A DNA stretch of 64,000 nucleotides, taken from Puniceicoccaceae bacterium 5H (lineage in GTDB: Bacteria; Verrucomicrobiota; Verrucomicrobiia; Opitutales; Oceanipulchritudinaceae). The position numbers and the translations under genes were made by a program. Location of the stretch: positions 132,501 through 196,500 of the forward strand of contig WOUP01000004.1 in assembly GCA_009772895.1 (NCBI GenBank), given 5' to 3'. Of the stretch, positions 17,836 to 27,059 are shown piece by piece. Under the pieces are notes generated by a model, which had not been told where the DNA came from, searched no databases, and saw nothing but the letters and a program-made list of their open reading frames with translations. Position 1 is the first letter of the stretch, and each line of letters opens with the position of its first letter.

Positions 17836-19011
17836 TTACGAAAGGGGTAGGCGGACGGTGAAGGTCGTGCCGGCTTCCCGCGTGGACTCCACCTCTACGC
17901 GGCCCCCGTGGGCGGTGACGATCTGGCGCACGATATAGAGGCCCAGACCGACGCTGTAGCTATGGGTATTTGAACCGTTGCCGTTGAGCAGCATCCCACG
18001 AAACATCACGTCTTTCGTGTCCTGATCGATGGGAGAGCCTTCGTTATGCACGCTCAGGACGGCGGCGTCTTCGTTGTTGGCGATGCGGACGGTGACGGGG
18101 TGATCGGAGGCTCCATGCCGTAAGGCATTGTTGACGAGATTGCTGACGACCTGGTGAAGCCGGTCTACATCGAACATGCCCTCGACATTGCTTTCACAAA
18201 TCACCCGGATGTTTGAGCCGGGATGGGCGAGCTGCAGCTCTTGAATGAGGGCATGGCAGAGATCGCCGAGGTTGATGGGGCGCTTGTTGAGGTGCAGGCC
18301 GTTACCGAGGCGCACGCGCGTCATTTCGAGCGAATTGTTGATCAGTTCGTGCATGCGCTGGATGCTCGAATCGCCGATGCGGATGATTTCGCGTTCCTCT
18401 TCGCTCAGGTTATTGGAACGCGCCAATGCGTTCATCCCGGCCGCGAGGGCCGCCAGAGGGGTGCGCAGGTCGTGCCCGAGCACACCGATAAGCCAGTCCT
18501 TGGATTCCTGGACGCTGCGATGAAAGTGCTTTACCGATTCCATCCAGGCCTCATCGACCGCTTCGTTGAAGCGAATCAATTCCTGGAGATTGACTTCACT
18601 GATGGGCAGGGTGCGGTCTTCTTCCCATGCGCGCAAGACGGAGGCTCGGAGTGCGCGAAACTCCGAGCTGCTCTCGGAGATGCTGAAGCCGGATAACACA
18701 CGCTGGATGCCGTGCTGTTTGGCCGGTTGGAGCTCGTCGGTCTCGGCTGTTTTCTGGCCGCGGGCTTTGGCGCTTTGTTCGATCTCACTTTGTGGCGTCT
18801 CCATGTCGGCCGCGATGGCGACCAGCATTTCCTGCAGGTGATCCTCGACATCAGTGCCGTTCAACCGCCTGGCGGCTTCAATTTCTTCGCTGGCGAAGTC
18901 GCACCATTCTTGGACGATCCGCTCGCGGTTTTGCCGGATGATATCAGAAAAGCGCTTCTCCGTCTTATAGTTAGGAATGGGCAATAAGCCGCGCGTGTCA
19001 AGCCGTTGCAA
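17836..19011 (-). CDS. Soluble sensor histidine kinase with RsbRD-like N-domain
   Basis: A 391-residue histidine kinase with no membrane segment. The N-terminal ~150 residues are helical and resemble the RsbR/RsbRD_N sensing domain (RERIVQEWCDFASEEI and following helices). The dimerisation helix has LGVLGHDLRTPLAALAAG with the phospho-His in GHDLRTP near 180. The ATPase domain has the N-box VSNLVNNALRHG and G-box YSVGLGLYIVRQI. The first plausible start is a TTG at 19011; no ATG lies near it, so the exact start is uncertain. No response regulator is adjacent, so it is an orphan kinase. Confidence 0.85.
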   Translation of the reverse strand: MQRLDTRGLLPIPNYKTEKRFSDIIRQNRERIVQEWCDFASEEIEAARRLNGTDVEDHLQEMLVAIAADMETPQSEIEQSAKARGQKTAETDELQPAKQHGIQRVLSGFSISESSSEFRALRASVLRAWEEDRTLPISEVNLQELIRFNEAVDEAWMESVKHFHRSVQESKDWLIGVLGHDLRTPLAALAAGMNALARSNNLSEEEREIIRIGDSSIQRMHELINNSLEMTRVRLGNGLHLNKRPINLGDLCHALIQELQLAHPGSNIRVICESNVEGMFDVDRLHQVVSNLVNNALRHGASDHPVTVRIANNEDAAVLSVHNEGSPIDQDTKDVMFRGMLLNGNGSNTHSYSVGLGLYIVRQIVTAHGGRVEVESTREAGTTFTVRLPLS

Positions 19012-19116
19012 AAGAAATCAATCCTCCCTTCACGCATTCTGCATCGAGACCTTGGCGACGTCAAAAGAGCCGGTCGTTCTAGGGTGATAGCGCCGATCCC
19101 ACTGAGGTGGAAGACT

Positions 19117-19617
19117 TTAGTGACTCTGAGTGGGGCGCAGGTGTTCAGGGCCGACCGCTTCGGACCGGTGGACGACCGGTCGATACAGCGTGCCGACAAT
19201 GGCCCCAAAGATGAGGTGCAGGGCGATGAAGGTGAGGGTAGCCCCGATGCCGTAATGAATGGCGAACGGCCCCGGGGGCGTCATCGGATTGGGCATCATG
19301 GGGTGCAGCATCGGCAGCGCCATCATCGCCAGGCCGCTGATCACGCAGTGGATCGTGCCGACGACTGCGCCTGTGCCAGGGCCAGCCTTGTGCGAGGCAA
19401 ACTCGAAGACGGCGGCGTAGAGCAGCCCGATGAAACCGCCTCCTGCTACGTGAAAGACAAAGCCAGGCCAGAACGCGTTGCTCGGGGCGAAGCCCAGTAG
19501 GGTGCCGAGCGTGACGCCGAGGTTCATCGGCAGGCCGAACAGGCGCAGGATGGCGAGGAGGATCGAAAAGATGACCGCGCCCACGACGCCTGCGAAAAAG
19601 GCTTTTCCGTACTTCAT
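19117..19617 (-). CDS. Small polytopic membrane protein, unknown
   Basis: A 166-residue protein with four hydrophobic segments (about 6-28, 40-65, 80-105 and 128-150). Gly-rich helices include FHVAGGGFIGLLYAAVFEF, and there is a Met/Pro-rich loop (ALPMLHPMMPNPM). The His- and Met-rich loop could bind metal, but that is speculation. The ATG at 19617 gives MKYGKAFFAGVVG. No family recognised with certainty. Confidence 0.65.
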   Translation of the reverse strand: MKYGKAFFAGVVGAVIFSILLAILRLFGLPMNLGVTLGTLLGFAPSNAFWPGFVFHVAGGGFIGLLYAAVFEFASHKAGPGTGAVVGTIHCVISGLAMMALPMLHPMMPNPMTPPGPFAIHYGIGATLTFIALHLIFGAIVGTLYRPVVHRSEAVGPEHLRPTQSH

Positions 19618-19888
19618 AGCTGAAAGAGCTGGGGTTTGACCAACTCTTACGCAGATACGGTACCAGGCGGTGTAAAGCCATGAGACCCGGGCTGCGGCCC
19701 GGTCGGCAGCTCGCATTGCGCACGAGGGGATGAGGGAATGCGCAACGGATCTTCCACGAAGGCCGCACCGCCGGAGCGGTCGGCTTTGTAGGCTTTCCCT
19801 AGGAGCGTCTGCTATTAGAAAAACAGGCGTTTCCTTGCCTTGGCGTGTGCTCCTGCCTTAAGTGTCGGCAATCGTATAGATTTAATAC

Positions 19889-21502
19889 ATGTCGCAAGCA
19901 CAGTATGATGTCCTGGTGATCGGCAGTGGCATAGCCGGTCTCTCTTTCGCGCTCAAGATGGCGGCCACCGGCCGAAAAGTCTGCATCCTGACGAAGAAAA
20001 ACCGCGCCGAGAGCAACACCAATTACGCCCAGGGCGGGATCGCCGCCGTCACCTCGCAGACCGACGATTTTGAGCTGCATGTGCGCGACACGTTGAATGC
20101 CGGGGACGGCATGTGCGACGAGGATGTCGTACGCAGGATCGTGAGCGATGCGCCCGAACGCATTCAGGAATTGATCCAGGCCGGGGTGGCGTTTTCCCAG
20201 CTCGACGATGGCCGCGTGAGCCTGCACCGCGAGGGCGGGCACTCCAAGCGCCGCATCCTGCACGTGCAAGACATTACGGGCAAGGCGATCGAGCAGGCCC
20301 TGCTGCACGCGGTGGAGATCCAGCCCAACATCACGCTGCAGGAGCACATGCTGGCGGTGGACCTCATTACCAGCCGCAAGCTGGCGTTGAGTGGCTACCG
20401 GGTGGCGGATACGGTCAACCGCGTGGTCGGGCTCTACGCCTACGACGTGCAGCAGCACCGCATGGATACCTTTGTGGCGCCGGTCGTGATGCTGAGCACC
20501 GGCGGCGTGGGGCAGGTCTACCTGTATTCGACCAATCCCTCCATCGCGACGGGGGACGGGCTGGCGATGGCCTACCGCGCCGGAGCCGAGATCCGCAACA
20601 TGGAGTTCATCCAGTTTCACCCCACGGCGCTCTTTACTCACGGCGAGGATCGGTTCCTCATCAGCGAGGCGGTGCGGGGCGAGGGGGCGATCTTGCGCAA
20701 CCTGGACGGCGAGGCGTTTATGGAGCGCTACGACGAGCGCAAGGACCTGGCACCCCGCGACATCGTGGCCCGGGCGATCGACAGCGAGATGAAGAAGAGC
20801 GGTGCGCCGCACGTGTGGCTCGACATCACGAACAAGCCCGAGGCGGAACTGCGCGAAAAGTTCCCCAGCATCTTTGCCGCCTGCGAGACAAACGGCATCA
20901 ACATCGCCCACGACTACATCCCGGTCGTGCCCGCCATGCACTACCTCTGCGGCGGCGTCGCGACCAACATGAACGCCGAGACGGATATCCCCGGGCTCTA
21001 TGCCTGCGGCGAAGTCTCCTGCACCGGCCTGCACGGCGCGAATCGCCTGGCCAGTAACAGCCTGCTCGAGGCCGTAGTCATGGCGCACCGAGGCGCCGAA
21101 GCGGTCGACGCCTACCTCCAGACGGCCCCGGAGGCGATGCAGGATTTGCCGCCGTGGGTGGAAGGTGACATCACCAACAGCGACGAACGCGTGGTGCTGA
21201 CCCACAACTGGAGCGAGTTGAAGCACACTATGTGGGACTATGTGGGCATCGTGCGCACCAGCAAACGCCTGCGCCGCGCCCAACGCCGCGTGAAGCAGCT
21301 CAAGACGGAGATCCACGAGTATTACTGGAACTTCAAGGTCGAGCCCGCCCTGCTGGAACTGCGCAATCTGATCGAGGTGGCTGACATGATCATCAGCTGT
21401 GCGATGCAGCGCCAGGAAAGCCGCGGTCTGCATTACACGCTGGATTATCCGCGCAAGGCCCCGGTGGCAGTACCGACCGTGATCAGACGCAAGATGGGCT
21501 GA
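19889..21502 (+). CDS. nadB: L-aspartate oxidase
   Basis: First enzyme of de novo NAD synthesis: oxidises L-aspartate to iminoaspartate using FAD, with oxygen or fumarate as acceptor. The 537 residues match the usual length. The FAD-binding motif is DVLVIGSGIAGLSFALKMA (about 8-26), followed by the NYAQGGIAAV segment. The active-site region includes EFIQFHPTAL, LISEAVRGEGA and ARAIDSEMK; the FAD C-terminal motif is CTGLHGANRLASNSLLEAVV. nadA and nadC are not adjacent. A weak hairpin terminator lies just downstream, before the first chemoreceptor. Confidence 0.96.
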   Translation: MSQAQYDVLVIGSGIAGLSFALKMAATGRKVCILTKKNRAESNTNYAQGGIAAVTSQTDDFELHVRDTLNAGDGMCDEDVVRRIVSDAPERIQELIQAGVAFSQLDDGRVSLHREGGHSKRRILHVQDITGKAIEQALLHAVEIQPNITLQEHMLAVDLITSRKLALSGYRVADTVNRVVGLYAYDVQQHRMDTFVAPVVMLSTGGVGQVYLYSTNPSIATGDGLAMAYRAGAEIRNMEFIQFHPTALFTHGEDRFLISEAVRGEGAILRNLDGEAFMERYDERKDLAPRDIVARAIDSEMKKSGAPHVWLDITNKPEAELREKFPSIFAACETNGINIAHDYIPVVPAMHYLCGGVATNMNAETDIPGLYACGEVSCTGLHGANRLASNSLLEAVVMAHRGAEAVDAYLQTAPEAMQDLPPWVEGDITNSDERVVLTHNWSELKHTMWDYVGIVRTSKRLRRAQRRVKQLKTEIHEYYWNFKVEPALLELRNLIEVADMIISCAMQRQESRGLHYTLDYPRKAPVAVPTVIRRKMG

Positions 21503-21515
21503 GGCCGCTCAGGAT

Positions 21516-21541
21516 GGGGGAGCAGCCTCCCGCCTTTTTAC
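21516..21541 (+). terminator. Probable terminator of nadB
   Basis: Short stem GGGAG-CAGC-CTCCC followed by GCC and five Ts, shortly after the nadB stop. Confidence 0.55.
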
Positions 21542-21614
21542 AAATTAAGAGCTCGTATAGAGACTGTAACGGCGGCTTATTGGGCCGTTCTACTCAGGAC
21601 AACCCATACGCAAT

Positions 21615-23285
21615 ATGCTTAAACGTCTATCAGTCTCACTTAAGATCCAGCTGCTCGTCGCACTGGCGGTTGTCACCGCTGTCGTCCTTGGGCTGTCGGG
21701 GTACTTCGGCCTCTCTACTGCGGCCCATGTCGCTACCTCCCAGATGGAGCAGCGAGTGAATTTCGGTCAGAAGGAAAAGCTGAAACTGCTGCTGGACGGC
21801 CTCGCCGAAACGGTGGGGGACGAGCTGGGATACTTGCACGCACAGGACGATCCGGACGAGATCATCCGGCGGATGCTGAAGGACTATCGCTTCGAGGAAG
21901 ACCAGAGCGGCTACATCTTTGCCTACCGGGGGGCGATTACGGTGCTGCACCCGACTCGCGAGCCCGGCTCGGACTATTCCGAGCATCTGGACATCAATGG
22001 CCAGGACTACATCAATCAACTCAGCGACGTGGCCAATGCTGGCGGCGGTTTCGTCAACTACGTGACCGAAAAGCCCGGCCAGGGGCCGACGCCCAAGGTG
22101 TCTTACGCCTGCCTCATCCCGGGCACCGACGTATGGATTTCGGCTGGGGTTTATCTCGATAATGTGGCGGCGATCCAGGCGGAAACCAGCGCGGCGCTAG
22201 AGGCCAAGGCCTTCAAGATCCAGTGGGTTGCGACGGGGATTGCGGTGGTGGCCATTCTGGGCGGCCTCGTGCCGATGGGGATTTTCATCAGCCGCAGCAT
22301 TACGCGACAGCTTTCACAGACCAGCGACTTTCTTTACGAGAGCTCGGAGCAAGTGGCCACGGCCTCGCAGTTTATCGCCAATTCCAGCAACGAGTTGTCT
22401 TCGGGCTCTTGCGAGCAGGCCGCGGCGATCGAGGAGACTTCGGCTTCGCTCGAGGAAATCTCGTCCATGGCCAAGGGCAATGCCGAGCATTCTCAACAAT
22501 GCAATCGCCTGATGCAGGAGACGATGGCCTCTCTGGACGATGCCAGCGATCGGCTCAACCAGCTGACGCGCAGCATGCAGGCGATCTCGGAGGCTAACCA
22601 CGAGACGCAGAAGATCATCCGCACGATCGACGAAATCGCGTTTCAGACCAATCTGCTGGCGCTCAATGCCGCCGTCGAAGCCGCACGCGCCGGAGAAGCG
22701 GGCGCGGGATTTGCGGTGGTGGCCGAAGAGGTCCGCAGCCTGGCCAACCGCTCGGCCGAGGCGGCGCGCTCGACTTCCGACCTCATCGAGAACGGTGTGA
22801 GCCGGATCGAGCAAGGCAATCAGCTGGTCAAGGACTGCAACGAGGTGTTCGTCTCGCTGAACGATAAGTCGTCGAAGGTTGCACAGTTGCTGACCGGCGT
22901 CGCCGATGCCTCACTGCAGCAATCCTCTGGGGTCAGCCAGGTCAGCACCGCCGTGCAGGAGATGGATTCCGTGGTACAGAAAAACGCCGCCAGCGCGGAG
23001 GAGTCGTCTTCGTCGGCCGAAGAACTCAGCTCCCTCGCCAGTGAGCTGCTGGGTTCGGTCGAGCGGCTCGACGAGATCATTCGCGGGGCCGGCAAGCGCA
23101 GTTCTCACCAGCGGCGCGGCGCGAGCAAGCAGGCCGATGCGGCGGAGGAAGACGCCCATGACGACGAGGACGCATCGGCGCCGGCTGCCGCGAGACAGAA
23201 CGGGAACGGCAAAGTGGGCACGGCCAGCCGCAACGGGCGTGGTTTTGGAGAAACCGAGCTGAGCTTTCTGAAGCGACACAACTAG
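21615..23285 (+). CDS. Chemoreceptor 1 of four, Cache-type, HAMP-less
   Basis: Methyl-accepting chemotaxis protein, 556 residues. TM1 lies at about 10-32. A single Cache domain (about 33-202) carries the signatures GYIFAYRG (99-106), GGGFVNYV and [13 protein letters not shown]2 is at about 204-226. The cytoplasmic helices begin immediately; there is no room for a HAMP domain between TM2 and the first methylation region ([15 protein letters not shown], 268-282). The hairpin tip is [20 protein letters not shown] (340-359), and a second methylation-like region lies near 455-471. A variable linker (491-547) ends in the tail LSFLKRHN. It is the first of four tandem paralogs. A 6-bp inverted repeat (AACGGC/GCCGTT) lies at 21568-21589 upstream. 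Confidence 0.95.
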   Translation: MLKRLSVSLKIQLLVALAVVTAVVLGLSGYFGLSTAAHVATSQMEQRVNFGQKEKLKLLLDGLAETVGDELGYLHAQDDPDEIIRRMLKDYRFEEDQSGYIFAYRGAITVLHPTREPGSDYSEHLDINGQDYINQLSDVANAGGGFVNYVTEKPGQGPTPKVSYACLIPGTDVWISAGVYLDNVAAIQAETSAALEAKAFKIQWVATGIAVVAILGGLVPMGIFISRSITRQLSQTSDFLYESSEQVATASQFIANSSNELSSGSCEQAAAIEETSASLEEISSMAKGNAEHSQQCNRLMQETMASLDDASDRLNQLTRSMQAISEANHETQKIIRTIDEIAFQTNLLALNAAVEAARAGEAGAGFAVVAEEVRSLANRSAEAARSTSDLIENGVSRIEQGNQLVKDCNEVFVSLNDKSSKVAQLLTGVADASLQQSSGVSQVSTAVQEMDSVVQKNAASAEESSSSAEELSSLASELLGSVERLDEIIRGAGKRSSHQRRGASKQADAAEEDAHDDEDASAPAAARQNGNGKVGTASRNGRGFGETELSFLKRHN

Positions 23286-23307
23286 AGCCGACGGGCGGCA
23301 TGAAAAA

Positions 23308-23335
23308 GAGGCGTATTTTTGTAAAAAAACGCCTC
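23308..23335. other. Hairpin between chemoreceptors 1 and 2
   Basis: GAGGCGT at 23308-23314 pairs with ACGCCTC at 23329-23335, with a further T-run/A-run pairing inside. A T-run follows the stem only on the minus strand, so it is not a canonical plus-strand terminator; it may still attenuate transcription between the two genes. Confidence 0.45.
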
Positions 23336-23394
23336 GGGGCAAAATGCAGGAGGTGAATGGTCGTAATATCGTTCATCACTTCCTGTATTCTGTC

Positions 23395-25071
23395 ATGTTC
23401 TCACGTCTATCGGTCTCCCTTAAAATTCAATTGCTTGTAGTCTTGGCCGTCCTCATGGCAGCCATGCTGGCGGGGGCCGGCTATCTGGGCCTTTCACGAG
23501 CTTCCACGGTGGCCAATGAGCAACTCGCCAAGCGAGTGTATCTCGCCCAGCAAACCAAGCTGCAACTGCTGCTCGACGGGCTGGCAACCGCCGTAGGCGA
23601 GCAGATCGCGACGGTGGAAGATTCCGCGGCGCGGGATGCGCTGATCCGCAAGATGCTCAAGCCGGTGCGTTTCGAGGAGGACAAGAGCGGCTACGTTTTT
23701 GCCTATCGCGGCACGATCAACGTGGCGCACCCGACCAAGGAACCGGGCGGCGACTTTGGCAAGCAGGTCGACGTCAACGGGCTGCCGTTCGTGAAGGAGA
23801 TGAGCCGTATCGCCGGCGAAGGCGGCGGCTTTCTGCAATACGTGACCGAAAAGCCGGGAGAGGGCCCGAAGCCCAAGATCTCCTATGCGCGCATGATTCC
23901 AGGCAGTGATGTCTGGATCGGCACGGGCGTCTATCTCGACAACGTGGCGGCAGTGCAGGCAGAGACCACGGCGGCCCTCGAGCAAGAGGCCTACAAAGTC
24001 CAATGGATCGCCATGGGCGCAGCGGCCATCCTGATTTTTGGCGGGCTGGTGCCTTTGGGTATCTTCATTAGCCGCAACATCACGAAGCAACTTTCCAAAA
24101 CGAGCACATTCCTGTCGCAGAGCGCCGGGCAAGTGACCACCGCGTCGCACTTCATCGCCCAGTCGAGCAACGAGCTGTCCGCAGGCTCCTGTCAGCAGGC
24201 CGCGGCGATCGAGGAGACTTCGGCCTCGCTCGAAGAAATTTCGTCCATGGCCAAGGGCAATGCTGAGCACTCCCAGCAGTGCAACCACCTGATGCAGGAG
24301 ACGATGGCGGCGCTGGACGACGCCAGCGACCGGCTGACGAAGCTGACGCAGAGCATGACCGCGATTGCCGAGGCCAACCACGAGACGCAGAAGATCATCC
24401 GCACGATCGACGAAATCGCGTTTCAGACCAATCTGCTGGCGCTCAACGCGGCCGTGGAGGCGGCACGCGCCGGAGAAGCGGGCGCGGGCTTTGCCGTGGT
24501 CGCCAATGAGGTGCGCAGCCTGGCCAATCGTTCCGCCGAGGCCGCGCGCAGCACGTCTTCCCTGATCGAGAACGGCGTGAGCCGGATCGATCAAGGCAAC
24601 CAGCTGGTCAAGGACTGCAACGACGTCTTCGTCGCCCTCAACGAAAAGTCTTCCCGCGTCGCCGGCTTGCTGACGGGAGTGGCGGACGCCTCGCTGCAGC
24701 AGTCCTCGGGGGTCGGCCAGGTGAGCAAGGCCGTCCAGGAAATGGACGCCGTGGTACAGAAAAACGCGGCTGGCGCGGAAGAGTCGGCCTCTTCGGCCGA
24801 AGAGCTCAGCAGCCTTTCCAGTGAACTACTGGGCTCGGTCGAGCGCCTGGACGAGATCATCCGGGGCAAGGGTAAGAAGAAAGCCAAGCCGACCCAGGCG
24901 AAGGACAAGGATACGCCAGAAAAAGACACTTCCTCTGAAACAGCCAGGCCGGCGGCCAAGAACGGCCATGCGCATGGAGAAAAGGCGATCCACGCCAATG
25001 GTAGCGAAAATGGCCGACGGGGGCAGACGGGCTCGAAGGAAGAGCTGAGCTTTCTCAAGCGCCACCACTGA
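23395..25071 (+). CDS. Chemoreceptor 2 of four, Cache-type, HAMP-less
   Basis: A 558-residue paralog of receptor 1, starting [20 protein letters not shown]. Order: TM1, single Cache domain with [20 protein letters not shown] and [10 protein letters not shown]2 near 204-226, then the methyl-accepting helices and the same hairpin tip. Compared with receptor 1, the signalling helices are nearly identical while the ligand-binding part differs at many positions, so the pair probably signals to one array but senses different small molecules (Cache domains of this kind often bind short organic acids). The variable linker ends LSFLKRHH. The ATG at 23395 is chosen because [12 protein letters not shown] aligns with the other three starts. 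Confidence 0.95.
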   Translation: MFSRLSVSLKIQLLVVLAVLMAAMLAGAGYLGLSRASTVANEQLAKRVYLAQQTKLQLLLDGLATAVGEQIATVEDSAARDALIRKMLKPVRFEEDKSGYVFAYRGTINVAHPTKEPGGDFGKQVDVNGLPFVKEMSRIAGEGGGFLQYVTEKPGEGPKPKISYARMIPGSDVWIGTGVYLDNVAAVQAETTAALEQEAYKVQWIAMGAAAILIFGGLVPLGIFISRNITKQLSKTSTFLSQSAGQVTTASHFIAQSSNELSAGSCQQAAAIEETSASLEEISSMAKGNAEHSQQCNHLMQETMAALDDASDRLTKLTQSMTAIAEANHETQKIIRTIDEIAFQTNLLALNAAVEAARAGEAGAGFAVVANEVRSLANRSAEAARSTSSLIENGVSRIDQGNQLVKDCNDVFVALNEKSSRVAGLLTGVADASLQQSSGVGQVSKAVQEMDAVVQKNAAGAEESASSAEELSSLSSELLGSVERLDEIIRGKGKKKAKPTQAKDKDTPEKDTSSETARPAAKNGHAHGEKAIHANGSENGRRGQTGSKEELSFLKRHH

Positions 25072-25105
25072 TCGCAGTCGCTTCATAACGTGATTTAGAT
25101 GCATG

Positions 25106-25151
25106 GGTTCAGGAGGCTGTATGATATATTTTAATACTGGCCTGCTGAACC
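25106..25151. other. Long imperfect inverted repeat upstream of chemoreceptor 3
   Basis: GGTTCAGGAGGC at 25106-25117 and GCCTGCTGAACC at 25140-25151 pair over 12 bp with one mismatch, separated by 22 AT-rich bases. It lies 35 bases after the receptor 2 stop and 64 bases before receptor 3. No T-run follows, so a protein-binding site or processing hairpin fits better than a terminator. Confidence 0.5.
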
Positions 25152-25215
25152 TAATCTTATAAGCCGTCTGGCCGAACTTCAGAGGCAGCTCTTCGAATCT
25201 CGGATAATTGCTGCA

Positions 25216-26898
25216 ATGAAGTTTTCGCGTCTCTCTGTGTCCATCAAGATCCAGCTACTGCTGGGCCTTGCGATCTGTATTGCTATCGTGCTCGGTCTGG
25301 CCGGTCATTTGGCGCTCACCCGGGCGACGGACGTGGCCAGCCAAAACGTCGAGCAAGTGGTTCAACGCGCCGAGCAGGCCAAGGTGCGCCTGGCGGTGGA
25401 GTTGATGGCCGCCGAAATCGGGAACCGGATCGAGGGCATTTCTGATCCTGCCGCGAGCGATCAGATCATCCGCGACATGTTGCAGCCGCTGCGTTATGAA
25501 GATGACGCGAGCGGCTATTTTTTTGCTTCCCGCGGGACGATCAACGTCGCCCTGCCGGTTGATCCAAGCCAGGTGGGCAGTGATGCCAAGGGGGCCGTCG
25601 ATCTCAACGATGTGCCCTTTGTGGAAGAGATGAGCAAGCGTGCGGCCGAGGGCGGCGGCTTCGTCCACTATATGTACGACAAGCCCGGCGTGGGGCCGAC
25701 CCCAAAGATCTCTTACGCCAAGCTGATCCCGGGCACGGACGTCTGGCTGGCCAGTGGCGTCTACCTCGACAATCTGGAGGCCGAGCAGGCCGCCATGACG
25801 GCTGGGCTGCGCCACGAAGCGCGTTCGCTGCAGATGGCCGGTGGCGGGGTTTCGCTCGTGATGATCGTGGGGTTGTTGATCCCGTTGGGGCTGCTCATCA
25901 GCCGCACGGTGCGGCGTCAGCTCATCGAGACGAGCGGCTTGCTCCTGAGCAGCTCGCGCCAGGTCTCGACCGCGGCCAAGTTCATCACCACCTCCAGTAA
26001 CGATCTCGCCTCCGGCTCGTGCGAGCAGGCCGCAGCGATCGAGGAGACCTCCGCTTCGTTGGAAGAAATCGCCTCGATGGCCAAAAACAATGCGGCCCAT
26101 ACCCAGGAGTCTCACCGCATGATGCAGGAGACGGTGACGGCCATCCATGAGGCGAGCGAGCGCTTGGGCGAGCTGACCCGGAGCATGCAGGCCATCGCCG
26201 AAGCCAACGACCAGACGCAAAAGATCATCCGCACGATCGACGAGATTGCGTTTCAGACCAATCTGTTGGCGCTGAACGCGGCGGTGGAGGCCGCCCGCGC
26301 GGGCGAGTCGGGAGCTGGCTTTGCGGTGGTGGCCGACGAAGTCCGCAGCCTGGCCAACCGCTCGGCCGAAGCCGCCCGCTCGACTACTGCCATGATTGAG
26401 AGCGGGGTGGGGCGTATCGACCAGGGCACGCGGCTCGTTCAGGACTGCAACCAGGTGTTTGAGCAGCTGAGCCAGAAGTCGTCCCGGGTCGCGGAGTTGC
26501 TGACGGGCGTGGCCGATGCCTCCACGCAGCAGTCTTCGGGGGTGGATCAAGTGAGTCGTGCGGTGCTCGAGATGGATGCGGTGGTGCAGCGCAACGCGGC
26601 CAGCGCGCAGGAGTCTTCCTCTTCGGCCCAGGAGCTGAGCGCGCTCGCGGGAGATCTGCTAGGGTCCGTGGCGCGACTGGACCAGTTGGTGAAAGGCGGC
26701 TCGGCGGAGGAGGTAAAAGACGCACCCGTTTCTGCTCGAGCGGCTTCGACGGAAAAGAAAAAAGGCCACATCAACGGCCAGCCGGTCACACGCAAGGTGG
26801 TGGCGCCTCAGCCCAAAGCACAGGCGGCGGCTACTACGGCTGAAGCTCCTGCAGAGGCAAAAGAGGATGCGAAGCTGGAGTTTTTGTCGCGGCGTTGA
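25216..26898 (+). CDS. Chemoreceptor 3 of four, Cache-type, HAMP-less
   Basis: A 560-residue paralog, the most divergent of the four. The Cache domain has [39 protein letters not shown] and a second transmembrane segment with [20 protein letters not shown]. The methylation region [20 protein letters not shown] and hairpin tip are conserved. The linker is Ala/Lys-rich and the tail is LEFLSRR, a diverged form of the LSFLKRH tail of its neighbours. It starts at the ATG at 25216 ([13 protein letters not shown]). Confidence 0.95.
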   Translation: MKFSRLSVSIKIQLLLGLAICIAIVLGLAGHLALTRATDVASQNVEQVVQRAEQAKVRLAVELMAAEIGNRIEGISDPAASDQIIRDMLQPLRYEDDASGYFFASRGTINVALPVDPSQVGSDAKGAVDLNDVPFVEEMSKRAAEGGGFVHYMYDKPGVGPTPKISYAKLIPGTDVWLASGVYLDNLEAEQAAMTAGLRHEARSLQMAGGGVSLVMIVGLLIPLGLLISRTVRRQLIETSGLLLSSSRQVSTAAKFITTSSNDLASGSCEQAAAIEETSASLEEIASMAKNNAAHTQESHRMMQETVTAIHEASERLGELTRSMQAIAEANDQTQKIIRTIDEIAFQTNLLALNAAVEAARAGESGAGFAVVADEVRSLANRSAEAARSTTAMIESGVGRIDQGTRLVQDCNQVFEQLSQKSSRVAELLTGVADASTQQSSGVDQVSRAVLEMDAVVQRNAASAQESSSSAQELSALAGDLLGSVARLDQLVKGGSAEEVKDAPVSARAASTEKKKGHINGQPVTRKVVAPQPKAQAAATTAEAPAEAKEDAKLEFLSRR

Positions 26899-27059
26899 GC
26901 GCTTGCCTCGGGCACGGAGTTAGAAGAGGAGGGTGATACCGGGTGTGGAGATCCAGTAGCGGAGCTTTTTACGAAAATTAATGCGTCTTTTTGTGCAAGT
27001 TCCCGTATCGGCATCCGTTTATAAAGGAAGACCTTCATTTATACCCCCCCCCTTCTCCC

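Noticed and set aside
16411-17850. Long plus-strand reading frame opposite the UvrD/PcrA gene
   Set aside because: The minus-strand frame carries every helicase motif; the plus frame has no family match and arises from the GC-rich third-position bias.
21503-27059. c-di-GMP (GEMM) riboswitches upstream of the chemoreceptors
   Set aside because: The conserved GEMM core elements could not be found in any of the four gaps.
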